Source: Inquilinus sp042743185 (GTDB lineage: Bacteria > Pseudomonadota > Alphaproteobacteria > DSM-16000 > Inquilinaceae). Taken from it: a DNA stretch of 64,000 nucleotides. The stretch is from assembly GCF_042743185.1 (NCBI RefSeq), contig NZ_JBHYMS010000022.1, positions 38,997-102,996 of the forward strand, in the 5' to 3' direction. The notes below the pieces were generated by a model, which was not told the origin of the DNA, ran no database searches, and saw only the letters and a list, made by a program, of their open reading frames with translations. A program made the translations under genes and the position numbers. This document shows, piece by piece, positions 52,101 through 60,898 of the stretch (the stretch's first letter is position 1; each line of letters begins with the position of its first letter).

Positions 52101-53469
52101 CCTCGCCACCCTCGGCACCCCGGCCGTGATCGCGCTGCCGGTCGACACCACGACGCCGGCCACCGAGGCCGCGGCGCCCGGCGTCGCCAACTATGTGAAC
52201 CAGGTCGTGATCTCCCCGGACGGGCGGCGCGCCGTCCTGCCGTCGAAGAAGGACAACATCGTCCAGGGGCGCTACCGCAAGCAGATCGACCTGAAGGCCG
52301 ACACCACCGTGCGCTCGATCCTGTCCCAGATCGACCTGGCGCAGGGCAGGGAGGTGTTCGCCGAGCAGATCGACTTCAACAACCGGGGGCCGGCGCGCGC
52401 CGCGATCTTCGCGCCTTCCGGCAACTACCTCTTCGTCGCCGAGATGGAATCGAACAGCGTGGAGATCGTCGATCCCTACCGCCGCGCGGTGGTGGGGTCG
52501 GTCGCCGGCATCGGCCGGACGCCGCACGGCCTCTATCTCGACGCCAGCCGGAAGCGCCTGTTCGTCAACGCCTTCCTCGACCGCCGCGTCACCGTCCACG
52601 ACATCGGCAAGGTGCTGACCGGCGAGGATTTCATCACGCCGGCCCCGACGGTGATCGCCACCGTAGCGACCGAACCGCTGCCGGCCACCGTGCTGGCGGG
52701 CAAGCGGATCTTCTACAATGCCGCCGACCCGCGGATGAGCAGCGAGAGCTACATCTCCTGCGCCAGCTGCCATGTCGACGGCGACAGCGACGGCATGGTC
52801 TGGGACTTCACCCAGCGCGGCGAAGGCCTGCGCCGCACCATCTCGCTGCAGGGGCGGCAGGGCGTCGGGCCGGCCATGGGCAAGCTGCACTGGACGGCCA
52901 ATTTCGACGAGCTGCAGGATTTCGAGAAGGACATCCGCGACGAGTTCGAGGGCGCCGGCTTCATGAGCGACGCCGACTACGCCGCCGCCATCGACCCGCT
53001 GGGCCCGAAGAAGGCCGGGAAGAGCGCCGACCTCGACGCCCTGGCGGCCTATGTCTCGTCGCTGAAGACCTTCCCGCGCAGCCCGTACCGGACGGCGCAG
53101 GGATGTCTGACGGCGGATGCCAAGCGGGGCGAGCAGGTGTTCCAGACGGCGAGCTGCACCACCTGCCACGGCACCGCGGTCAGCCAGGACAACCAGCGGC
53201 ACGACGTGGGGACGGTCCAGCCGTCTTCCGGCACCGGGTCGGGCCAGCCGCTGCCCGGCACCGGCTTCGACACCCCGACCCTGCACGGCCTGTGGCAGTC
53301 GTCCTCGTACTTCCACAACGGCCAGGCGGCGACGCTGGCGGATGTGTTCCGCCCGAACCTCAGCGCGGTGCATGGCGGCAAGATCGGGGCCGGCAATGTC
53401 GCGGCCTTGACCGCCTATCTGCGGTCGCTGGACGGCCAGAACGCCTGCGCCGGGGTGGCCAGCCGCTAG
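49165..53469 (+). CDS. Exported multidomain di-haem cytochrome with two beta-propellers
   Basis: A 1434-residue protein with a signal peptide ending PASA near residue 25. From left to right: an LVIVD-type propeller (about 60-410, units such as MFIVDASDPANARIADRG), an Ig-like domain (DTTPPAVLTVSPGSGM, 414-523), a LamG-like lectin domain (530-730), a PKD domain (YIWNFGDGSAP, about 750-812), and a second YVTN-like propeller (about 815-1165). A cytochrome region follows with haem sites CASCH (1199-1203) and CTTCH (1331-1335), plus the di-haem peroxidase-like segment FDTPTLHGLWQSSSYFHNGQ. It is divergent from the giant adhesin and may be a surface or periplasmic redox enzyme acting on a polymer. 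Confidence 0.88.
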   Translation: MNACRLALLAGLVSVSLAPGLPASAQDPLPLEGPGLGNLTYTDAELFREISTIKWNTATNTNGIPVIQYTIPGNTSPQKPYGTNVGVMHNGYFLTMFAPDSGEATGGFLLYDVSNPRDIKLVKTIYEPDGRTKEFREPHAFGQATIGGKDYIAVPSIYGVEFWDFTDINDIKQVKKLVLPGVNAGDYENVNWQMWWQAPYLYVASASRGMFIVDASDPANARIADRGNGRSNPVPLGELGGFRAGPVFAMGNEMVLTSMETTSGFASLDISDPLNPTLIGGKTTLPNYYATCFNGRKLYTSGRNGDGKMAGYDLSNPREVKIENENTLIEEGLYCAAQDDHLIVGAQRYIFKLDVTNPASYPEIGRSERVPDNATVPPRGNRDPDLGQVAMLGNLVFVGSDHGTNTAFRPHQKAPDTTPPAVLTVSPGSGMLRQATTSRVGLALSDSILPETVNAGTFIVRPKGGTALAGTYSVQLGIVNFSPAQPLQLNTEYEVVLTAGGVKDYAGNGLATEFTSSFTTGSQAVPTTYVNRWPLASTLTDVAGGNDGKAGSQDSYAEGGLDFTPRTTGVELESDAIAEALGGTATVSFRIKTSQIGNSNPWQAPGIFGRDQVGGANDVFWGWIDNAGYLNLSVGDRSATNPVTRSGAPINDGQWHQVAMTRDAVTGAQAMFVDGAKVTSTGIAGVLGLFDKLQMLGQIQGNPVAFKGILSDVRVYKRVLTDAEVDGIFNPRPAVLPQQQVAKAVALDPAALGLSGAKYIWNFGDGSAPVTTTAASPIARYTYGTPGNYTVSVTVVTEDGTETSFSFLQSVIHPVTAAAPTHTSNIVGNSTAVYALDPDAGTIAAIDAATLAKSWQLAAGKEPKTLALGPGGKLWVAVQGDDKLLRIDPLTKAVSTFTLDYGSAPYGVVFTPDGTKGLLTLAGKSALAVFNPSTGAITGRVTLPGAGDVRGIAVSADSRTAYVTRFRSKMTQGEVYKVNLATLGTPAVIALPVDTTTPATEAAAPGVANYVNQVVISPDGRRAVLPSKKDNIVQGRYRKQIDLKADTTVRSILSQIDLAQGREVFAEQIDFNNRGPARAAIFAPSGNYLFVAEMESNSVEIVDPYRRAVVGSVAGIGRTPHGLYLDASRKRLFVNAFLDRRVTVHDIGKVLTGEDFITPAPTVIATVATEPLPATVLAGKRIFYNAADPRMSSESYISCASCHVDGDSDGMVWDFTQRGEGLRRTISLQGRQGVGPAMGKLHWTANFDELQDFEKDIRDEFEGAGFMSDADYAAAIDPLGPKKAGKSADLDALAAYVSSLKTFPRSPYRTAQGCLTADAKRGEQVFQTASCTTCHGTAVSQDNQRHDVGTVQPSSGTGSGQPLPGTGFDTPTLHGLWQSSSYFHNGQAATLADVFRPNLSAVHGGKIGAGNVAALTAYLRSLDGQNACAGVASR

Positions 53470-53485
53470 TCGGCCCACCCGGTCC

Positions 53486-53519
53486 TCCGGACAGGCTGCG
53501 GTGGGGCAGCCTGTCCGGA
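53486..53519. terminator. Bidirectional-type terminator
   Basis: TCCGGACAGGCTG and CAGCCTGTCCGGA form a perfect 13-base stem with an 8-base loop, followed on the plus strand by TCCCTTTT. It lies between the convergent haem-protein and LysR genes. Confidence 0.8.
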
Positions 53520-53530
53520 TCCCTTTTCGG

Positions 53531-54418
53531 TCATGCCGGCAGGAAGCGCCGGCGCTCCTCCTCGAAGCGGCGGGCGATGAACTGCCGGCACAGCGCCACC
53601 CGCCGCAGCCCGGCGCTGTCCGGATGCGACAGCATGAAGTAGCTGCGGCGGAAGGCGACCTCCGGCAGGATCCGCACCAGCCCGGGCACGCCCGCTGCGG
53701 CGAAGTCGTGCAGCACGCCGATGCCGACCCCGGCCCGCACCGCCTCCATCTGCCCGGTGACGCTGGCGCAGCGGAAGCGGCGGAGAGACCGGTCCTCCAG
53801 CGCCCAGGCATAGTCCAGCGCCGGGGCGTAGGCGTAGTCCTCCACCCCCGTCACCACCACATGCTCGGCCAGCCCGTCGGCATCCTTCGGCGTGCCGGCG
53901 GCGGCGAGATAGTCGGCCGCGGCATAAACCCCGAGGCTGTAATCGGTCAGCCGCGACACGATCAGCCGGCCCTCCACCGGCCGGTCCAGGCCGATCGCCA
54001 GGTCGGCCTCGCGCCGCGACAGCGAGAAGCTGCGGGGCAGGGGCACCAGCTCGATCGTCAGGCTGGGGTATTGCCGGGCGAAGCGCCCCAGCTCCCGCGC
54101 CAGGAAATGGTTGCCGAGGCCGTCCGGGGCGCCGATGCGCACCGTGCCCGACACCTCCGCCTCGTCGCTGCGCAGCCCCTCCGCCGCGCCCAGCAGCGCC
54201 GTCTCGATGCCCTCGGCCACCGGCAGCAGCCGCTCGCCGGCCTGGGTCAGCACCGACCCCGCCGGCCGCCGGTCGAACAGCACCGTGCCCAGATCGGCCT
54301 CCAGCGCATCCAGCCGGCGCGCCACCGTGGCGTGGTTCAGCCCCAGCTTGCGCGACGCGGCCAGCAGCTGGCCGTGCCGGGCGACCGCCAGGAAGACGCG
54401 CAGATGGTCCCAGTCCAT
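53531..54418 (-). CDS. LysR-family transcriptional regulator
   Basis: A 295-residue LysR-type regulator: an N-terminal winged helix-turn-helix (FLAVARHGQLLAASRKLGLN then HATVARRLDALEADLG, residues 9-45) and a substrate-binding domain from about 90. The HATVARR recognition helix is typical of a LysR subgroup often found beside mmsA. It is divergent from the dehydrogenase gene at 54511 with 92 bases between, so it probably controls that gene. The effector is unknown. Confidence 0.92.
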   Translation of the reverse strand: MDWDHLRVFLAVARHGQLLAASRKLGLNHATVARRLDALEADLGTVLFDRRPAGSVLTQAGERLLPVAEGIETALLGAAEGLRSDEAEVSGTVRIGAPDGLGNHFLARELGRFARQYPSLTIELVPLPRSFSLSRREADLAIGLDRPVEGRLIVSRLTDYSLGVYAAADYLAAAGTPKDADGLAEHVVVTGVEDYAYAPALDYAWALEDRSLRRFRCASVTGQMEAVRAGVGIGVLHDFAAAGVPGLVRILPEVAFRRSYFMLSHPDSAGLRRVALCRQFIARRFEEERRRFLPA

Positions 54419-54510
54419 GGCTTCAATTCCCGCACAACGGTTGCTCGATCCTGTGCGTTGATGCGCGCCGGGTAAAGCGGGAAGGTGCCGGCAGCAGAGG
54501 AGGAGACGAG

Positions 54511-56010
<1,500 letters not shown>

Positions 56011-56046
56011 GCGCATCTCGCGCTTGAACTCCGCAGACCGAGACAT

Positions 56047-56076
56047 CGAGGGGCGTGCCATCCGGTGCGCCCCTCG
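56047..56076 (+). terminator. Terminator of mmsA
   Basis: CGAGGGGCG and CGCCCCTCG form a 9-base stem with a 12-base loop, followed by TTTCT. It lies 37 bases after the mmsA stop. Confidence 0.7.
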
Positions 56077-56201
56077 TTTCTGTCCGGCCCTCCGCAAACC
56101 GCCTGATGTGCCGGGGCTGGCGGATGAGTTCAGGCCGGCCTGCTCGATCCAGGCGGTGACCGCGGCCTTGCGGCGGGCGCGCTCGGCCCGGATCATGGGA
56201 G

Positions 56202-57143
56202 CTAGGCGTGAAACAGCTCGCTGACGGACTCTCCCGCGTGAATCCGGCGCATCGCCTCGGCCAGGGCGGGAGCGATGGAGAGGACCACGAGCTTGGGATG
56301 GCGCTCGGCTCCGTCCACCGGAATCGTGTTGGTGCAGACGATCTCCAGCACGTCGTCCTGGGCGCCGAGACGCTCCAGCGCGCCGCCGCAGAAGAGGCCG
56401 TGCGTGCAGGCCACGCGGATCGACCGCGCGCCCTGGCGGCGGAGATGGCCCAGCAGCTCCAGCACCGTGCTGCCCTTGGCGATCTCGTCGTCGATGACGA
56501 TGACGTCCTTGCCGCGGACCTCGCCGATGACGGTGCTGATCTCCACGCGGTCGTTCTCGTAGCGCTGCTTGGCGCCCATGGCGACGCCGGCGCCCAGCAG
56601 CCGCGCGAAGGCGGAAGCCTCCTTCGCATAGCCGAGGTCCGGCGAAACCACGACGGCGTTGGAGAGGTCGTACCGGCGGAAATGGCCGGCGAGCTCGCCG
56701 AGGGCGTGGAGATGGTCCACCGGCACGCTGAAGAAGCCATGGACCTGGGGCGAGTGCAGGGCGACCGTCAGGATCCGATCGGCCCCCGCCGCGGTCAGCA
56801 GATCCGCCACCAGCCGGCCGCCGATCGAGATGCGCGGCGCATCCTTCTTGTCCGATCGGGCATAGGCGTAGTGCGGCATGACCACGGTGATCCGCGAGGC
56901 CGATGCGCCGCGGGCCGCGTTGATCATCAGGAGCAGCTCGACCAGATGCTCCTGCACCGGAGGATTGAGGGGCTGGACCAGGAAGACGTCGCGTTCGCGG
57001 CAATTCGCCTGCAGCTGGACCTGCAGGCAGTCATTGGCGAAGCGCTGCACCCTGGACGGCCGGAGCGGCACGCCCAGGGCGGCGCAGATCTCCGCCGCCA
57101 GGCCGGGATGCGCGGTTCCGGAGAAAACAGCTAGATCCGCCAT
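56202..57143 (-). CDS. prs: Ribose-phosphate pyrophosphokinase, divergent type
   Basis: A 313-residue PRPP synthetase-family protein. It would transfer pyrophosphate from ATP to ribose 5-phosphate. VVMPHYAYARSDKKDAPRIS near residue 88 corresponds to the ATP-binding loop (PYFGYARQDRK in canonical enzymes), and VIVIDDEIAKGSTVLELL near 210 is the PRPP loop, here DDEIAKGST rather than the usual DDMIDTGGT. The start at 57143 follows GGGGGACC. The differences suggest a paralogue rather than the housekeeping copy. It faces away from the RidA gene across the triple palindrome region. Confidence 0.85.
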   Translation of the reverse strand: MADLAVFSGTAHPGLAAEICAALGVPLRPSRVQRFANDCLQVQLQANCRERDVFLVQPLNPPVQEHLVELLLMINAARGASASRITVVMPHYAYARSDKKDAPRISIGGRLVADLLTAAGADRILTVALHSPQVHGFFSVPVDHLHALGELAGHFRRYDLSNAVVVSPDLGYAKEASAFARLLGAGVAMGAKQRYENDRVEISTVIGEVRGKDVIVIDDEIAKGSTVLELLGHLRRQGARSIRVACTHGLFCGGALERLGAQDDVLEIVCTNTIPVDGAERHPKLVVLSIAPALAEAMRRIHAGESVSELFHA

Positions 57144-57334
57144 TGGTCCCCCTGGGCGCCCGGGTCTTCGGAACGGCGCCACGCTAGAGGCGGCGAGTGG
57201 CCTTGTCCACGGCAGGACCTTGCCTCCCCACGGGCATCGGCAATGCTGGAAAAGCGCAGGCGCCGAGCGGCTCGGGACGGTATTCCATCAGATCTTGCGG
57301 GCTGGCCGACCCGATTCACTCCATTCCAAAGAAG

Positions 57335-57401
57335 CATACGCCGCGTATGCGTATTGACATACGCGGCGTATGTTCCGATATGGCGGCATACGGGACGTAT
57401 G
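57335..57401. promoter_or_regulatory. Three CATACG-N3-CGTATG operators
   Basis: Three 15-base palindromes with identical arms occur at 57335-57349 (centre CCG), 57358-57372 (centre CGG) and 57387-57401 (centre GGA). Start-to-start distances are 23 and 29 bases. They cover a promoter at 57354-57382 and lie in the 352-base gap between divergent prs and RidA genes. Such a repeated 15-base site suits a dimeric repressor; no regulator gene adjoins. Confidence 0.75.
57354..57382 (+). promoter_or_regulatory. Sigma-70-like promoter within the operator array
   Basis: A perfect -35 box TTGACA at 57354-57359 is followed after 17 bases by GATATG as a partial -10 at 57377-57382. The -35 overlaps the middle palindrome, so a bound repressor would block it. 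It points toward the RidA-like gene at 57496. Confidence 0.5.
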
Positions 57402-57495
57402 TGAATGACCGTCCCGGTCAGCGGACCTGAACCCTGAAGCCGGGCGGTCGTCGCGACGGCGGGGTGGTCCGTCTTGTCCGCACAGGAGTGAAACG

Positions 57496-57894
57496 ATGGC
57501 CAGACGCGATGCGATCTTCCCTGCCGGCCGGCAGGCGCTGTACGAGATCAACCGCTATTCGGCGGCGATCCGGTCGGGCGATCTGCTGTTCGTCTCGGGC
57601 CAGGTCGGCAGCCGCGAGGACGGGTCGCCCGAGCCGGACTTCGGCAAGCAGGTCCAGCTCGCCTTCGACAATCTCGCGGCCGTGCTGAAGGCGGCCGGCT
57701 GCACCTTCGACGACGTCGTCGACGTCACCACCTTCCACACCGACCCGGCCGCGCAGTGGGAGACGATCGCCCCGATCCGGCTGAAGGCGATCGGCGAGCC
57801 GCCCTATCCGAACTGGACCGCGGTCGGCGTGAACTGGCTGGCGGGCTTCGATTTCGAGATCAAGGTCATCGCGCGCATTCCGCAGGCCGCCTGA
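57496..57894 (+). CDS. RidA/YjgF/UK114-superfamily protein
   Basis: A 132-residue protein with the Rid fold pattern: SAAIRSGDLLFVSGQVG near residue 22, FDNLAAVLKAAGCTFDDVVD near 56 and the C-terminal strand DFEIKVIARIP. Archetypal RidA deaminases need an arginine in the segment before the last strands (R105 in E. coli-type numbering). Here that segment reads YPNWTAVGVNWLAGF with no arginine, so it belongs to a Rid subgroup probably lacking enamine deaminase activity. It is downstream of the triple-operator promoter. Confidence 0.85.
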   Translation: MARRDAIFPAGRQALYEINRYSAAIRSGDLLFVSGQVGSREDGSPEPDFGKQVQLAFDNLAAVLKAAGCTFDDVVDVTTFHTDPAAQWETIAPIRLKAIGEPPYPNWTAVGVNWLAGFDFEIKVIARIPQAA

Positions 57895-57935
57895 TCGCTC
57901 CAGGGCAATCGGGTGAAGAAGTATTTTGCCTGTTT

Positions 57936-58016
57936 CATTGTCATGCCCGGGCTTGACCCGGGCATCCAGAGACTGTCGACATCTTCTGGATTGCCGGGTC
58001 AAGCCCGGCAATGACA
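57936..58016. repeat. Paired inverted intergenic repeat of a second family
   Basis: Two units of about 30 bases face each other. The left one contains TCATGCCCGGGCTTGACCCG followed by GGCATCCAGA, and the right one, on the other strand, TCATTGCCGGGCTTGACCCG followed by GCAATCCAGA. Each unit is itself palindromic. Repeats of this wording are common between alphaproteobacterial genes. It follows the RidA gene within the 363-base gap before the next operon. Confidence 0.75.
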
Positions 58017-58093
58017 GAAAAATAGCAAGTATAACGCGGTCCAGCCTCTTCGACCGATTGCACAGCTGATCGTCCATCCTCATCGACCCCATG

Positions 58094-58130
58094 GGGGCGC
58101 GCCGGTTCCGTCGGCGCGCCCCTTTTTCTT
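58094..58130 (+). terminator. Strong rho-independent terminator
   Basis: GGGGCGCGCCG and CGGCGCGCCCC form an 11-base perfect stem with a 7-base loop, followed by TTTTTCTTT. No gene other than the RidA-like one, 200 bases back, precedes it on this strand. Confidence 0.8.
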
Positions 58131-58193
58131 TGCCCTCGACAAACCGCTTGACGCCATCGGCAAAGCCCGCTTTCTTGGACGGAAGAAATTTCA

Positions 58194-58217
58194 GTTGTTG
58201 AAATATACATCAACAAC
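58194..58217. promoter_or_regulatory. Operator candidate for the SorC-type regulator
   Basis: GTTGTTGA-N8-TCAACAAC is a perfect 8-base inverted repeat with an AT-rich centre, 40 bases before the binding-protein start. The operon encodes a SorC-type regulator at 61872, the natural candidate to bind it. Confidence 0.6.
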
Positions 58218-58257
58218 CGGTCGCGGATACCGCTGCCGGAGCTAGGGAGGATGAGAG

Positions 58258-59283
58258 ATGACGAAGTTGCGTACCCGGATCCTGGCGGGCGCCGCCCTTG
58301 GCGCGCTGCTGTCCGCCGCCCCGGCCGGCGCGGCCGAGCCGTTCCGCTGCGCGCCGGGCGAGCTCTACGCCATGAACGTGATGGTCTCGGGCGTCGAGTA
58401 CTGGTTCCCGGTCTACGAGATGTTCAAGCAGGCCGGCAAACAGATGGGCTGCGAGACCATCTACACCGGCACGCCCGACTACGACGTCACCAAGCAGATC
58501 GCCAGCTTCGACCAGATCCTGGCGCGCCAGCCCAAGGGCATCCTGGTGCATCCGATGAACTCGGACCCGTTCATCGAGCCGATCAACCGCGCGATCGACC
58601 AGGGCACGGCGATCGTCACCTTCGCGGCGGATTCGCCGAACTCGAACCGCACCGCCTTCATCACCTCGAACAACGACCTCGAGGGCAAGGGCGCCGCCGA
58701 CGCCGTGGCCGAGGCGATGGGTGGCAAGGGCGAATACGGCGTGCTGGAGAATCCGGGCCAGGACAACCACGACCGCCGCGTCGCCGCCTTCATCAAGCGG
58801 ATGGAGGAGAAGTGGCCGGACATGAAGCTGGTCGCCCGCGCCGCCTCGAACCAGGACCCGAACAAGGCCTACCAGGCCGTGCTGTCGATGGCCCAGGCCA
58901 ACCCGAATCTCGGCGCGCTGTTCATGCCGGAGGCGAACTCGGCCCTCGGCGCCGCCCAGGCCAGCGTCGAGCTCGGCGGCAAGATCAAGGTCATGACCGC
59001 CGACGTGAACGCCAAGATCCTCGACATGATCAAGGCCGGCCAGGTGTTCGGCTCGGTCAACCCGAACCAGGGCATGCAGGGCTATATGGGCTTCATGGCG
59101 CTGTACCTCGCCGCCCATCCCGACCTGATCGACCCGATGAACGACGCCAAGGGCGCCGGCCGGAACCCGATGGCGATCCCGTTCATCGACAACGGCTACG
59201 CGGTGGTCACGGCCGCCAATGCCGACGACTTCTACTGGGACAAGTATCTGAAGCGCCGCGGCACCAAGGGCATCGACGAGTAA
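58258..59283 (+). CDS. CUT2-type sugar ABC transporter substrate-binding protein
   Basis: A 341-residue periplasmic binding protein. The signal peptide (AGAALGALLSAAPAGAAE) ends near residue 28, and the ribose-binding-type fold runs from YAMNVMVSGVEYWFPVYEMF to the C-terminal lobe TADVNAKILDMIKAGQVFGS. The start follows GGGAGGATGAGAG. It heads a five-gene operon with an ATPase, permease, SorC regulator and aldo/keto reductase. The combination recalls polyol or pentose uptake systems such as erythritol transporters regulated by EryD, but the ligand is not determined. Confidence 0.9.
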   Translation: MTKLRTRILAGAALGALLSAAPAGAAEPFRCAPGELYAMNVMVSGVEYWFPVYEMFKQAGKQMGCETIYTGTPDYDVTKQIASFDQILARQPKGILVHPMNSDPFIEPINRAIDQGTAIVTFAADSPNSNRTAFITSNNDLEGKGAADAVAEAMGGKGEYGVLENPGQDNHDRRVAAFIKRMEEKWPDMKLVARAASNQDPNKAYQAVLSMAQANPNLGALFMPEANSALGAAQASVELGGKIKVMTADVNAKILDMIKAGQVFGSVNPNQGMQGYMGFMALYLAAHPDLIDPMNDAKGAGRNPMAIPFIDNGYAVVTAANADDFYWDKYLKRRGTKGIDE

Positions 59284-59332
59284 TCGCCGATCCGACTGCC
59301 GGCCGGGACCGTCCCGGCCGGCCTCCGCGACC

Positions 59333-60898
59333 ATGAAAGCCTTCGACGTGTCCCTGCTCTCCGTCCACGACATCGCTAAGAGCTTCGGCCCGGTCCGCGC
59401 GCTGTCCGGCGTGCGGTTCGAGCTGAAGGCCGGCGAGGTGCACGCCCTGATGGGCGAGAACGGCGCCGGCAAGTCGACGCTGATGAACGTCCTGGGCGGC
59501 GTGCACCAGCCCGACCGCGGCACGGTCAGCCTTGACGGCAAGCCGGTGCGGATCCCCAGCCCGGCCGCGGCCCAGGCGTTGGGCATCGGGCTGGTGCACC
59601 AGGAGATCGCGCTCTGCCCCGATGCCACCGTGGCCGAGAACATCTTCATGGCCGAGACCAATGGCCGCCGCGGCCTCAGGCGCGGCCTGTGGCTGGACAC
59701 GCGCGACCTGAAGCGGCGGGCCGAGGCGGTGCTGGCCAGCCTGCATCCGGTGCCGGTGGACGTGCGGGCCGGCGAGCTGCCGATCGCCAGCCAGCAGATC
59801 GTCGAGATCGCCAAGGCGCTGACCCTGAACTGCCGGGTGCTGATCCTCGACGAGCCGACGGCGGCGCTGACCGAGGCGGAGGCCGAGGCGCTGTTCGCCA
59901 TCATCCGCGGCCTGCAGGCACGCGGCATCGGCATCATCTATATCAGCCATCGGATGGCCGAGATCTTCGCCATCGCCGACCGCATCACCGTGTTCCGCGA
60001 CGGCGCCTATGTCGAGACGCTGCAGACCGCGGCGACGACGCCGGAGCAGGTGGCGGCGAAGATGGTCGGCCGGCCGCTCCTGGACCTGTACCCGCCGCGC
60101 CGCGGCCCGGCCACCGGCGCGCCGCTGCTGCGGGTCGAGGGCCTGTCGGACGGCGGCATTGTCCGCGATGTCGGCTTCGAGGTCCGGCCGGGCGAGATCG
60201 TCGGCTTGGGCGGGCTGATCGGCTCCGGCCGCACCGAGACGGTGCAGGCGATCTGCGGCCTCACCCGGTGCGCTTCCGGCCGCATCACCTGCGACGGGGC
60301 CGAGGTGCCGCCGGGGGACTATCCCGCCGCGATCCGGCAGGGGCTGGTCTATCTCAGCGAGGACCGCAAGGGCAACGGCGTCTTCCTCGACCTGTCGATC
60401 GCCCAGAATGTCTCGTCGCTGGACCTGCGGCTGGTGTCGGGCCCGGTCATGGTCAGCCGCCGGCGCGAGGCGGCGCTGGCCGAGGCGATGCGCCAGCGCC
60501 TGGGCATCCGCTGCGCCGGCGTGCAGCAGCCGGTGGCGACGCTGAGCGGCGGCAACCAGCAGAAGGTGGCGCTGGCCCGGCTGCTGGCGGTCAATCCGCG
60601 CATCCTGTTCGTCGACGAGCCGACGCGCGGCGTCGACATCGGCGCCAAGGCGCAGATCTACGCCATTCTCCGCGAGCTCGCCGACCAGGGCGCCGGCATC
60701 GTCGCGATCTCGTCCGAGCTGCCGGAGCTGATCGGCATCAGCGACCGTATCCTGGTCCTGCATGAGGGCCGCCTGGCCGGCGAGCTCGGGCCGGACGAGA
60801 TGACCGAGGAGGCGATCATGCACCTGGCCTCGGGCCTCGGGTTCCAGGACCACCGGCAGGGCGCGCCGCGTCGTGCCGCCATGGGAGACATCAGATGA
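59333..60898 (+). CDS. CUT2-type sugar ABC transporter ATPase, two fused domains
   Basis: A 521-residue ATPase of RbsA type. Domain 1 has Walker A GENGAGKST near residue 42, VLILDEPTAAL near 174 and a degenerate signature LPIASQQ. Domain 2 has the degenerate Walker A GLIGSGRTE near 298 and intact LSGGNQQK near 403, then ILFVDEPTRGVDIGA. The N-terminus has about ten extra residues before SVHDIAKSFGP; a downstream start is possible but none has a better ribosome site. The 3' end overlaps the permease start by four bases. Confidence 0.92.
   Translation: MKAFDVSLLSVHDIAKSFGPVRALSGVRFELKAGEVHALMGENGAGKSTLMNVLGGVHQPDRGTVSLDGKPVRIPSPAAAQALGIGLVHQEIALCPDATVAENIFMAETNGRRGLRRGLWLDTRDLKRRAEAVLASLHPVPVDVRAGELPIASQQIVEIAKALTLNCRVLILDEPTAALTEAEAEALFAIIRGLQARGIGIIYISHRMAEIFAIADRITVFRDGAYVETLQTAATTPEQVAAKMVGRPLLDLYPPRRGPATGAPLLRVEGLSDGGIVRDVGFEVRPGEIVGLGGLIGSGRTETVQAICGLTRCASGRITCDGAEVPPGDYPAAIRQGLVYLSEDRKGNGVFLDLSIAQNVSSLDLRLVSGPVMVSRRREAALAEAMRQRLGIRCAGVQQPVATLSGGNQQKVALARLLAVNPRILFVDEPTRGVDIGAKAQIYAILRELADQGAGIVAISSELPELIGISDRILVLHEGRLAGELGPDEMTEEAIMHLASGLGFQDHRQGAPRRAAMGDIR

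Noticed and set aside
48883..53811. A 1642-codon minus-strand frame opposite the haem protein
   Set aside because: The plus-strand protein has a signal peptide, propellers and two CxxCH motifs; the antisense product has none and overlaps several gene borders.
56105..56196. Small minus-strand frame starting MIRAERARRKAAVTAWIEQA just after prs
   Set aside because: It has no clear ribosome site, crosses the mmsA terminator and continues antisense into mmsA; there is no family match to support a gene.
58022..58093. Possible small RNA between repeat family B and the strong terminator
   Set aside because: A terminator without an obvious gene is suggestive, but I could find no promoter or conserved fold, so it could equally end the RidA transcript.
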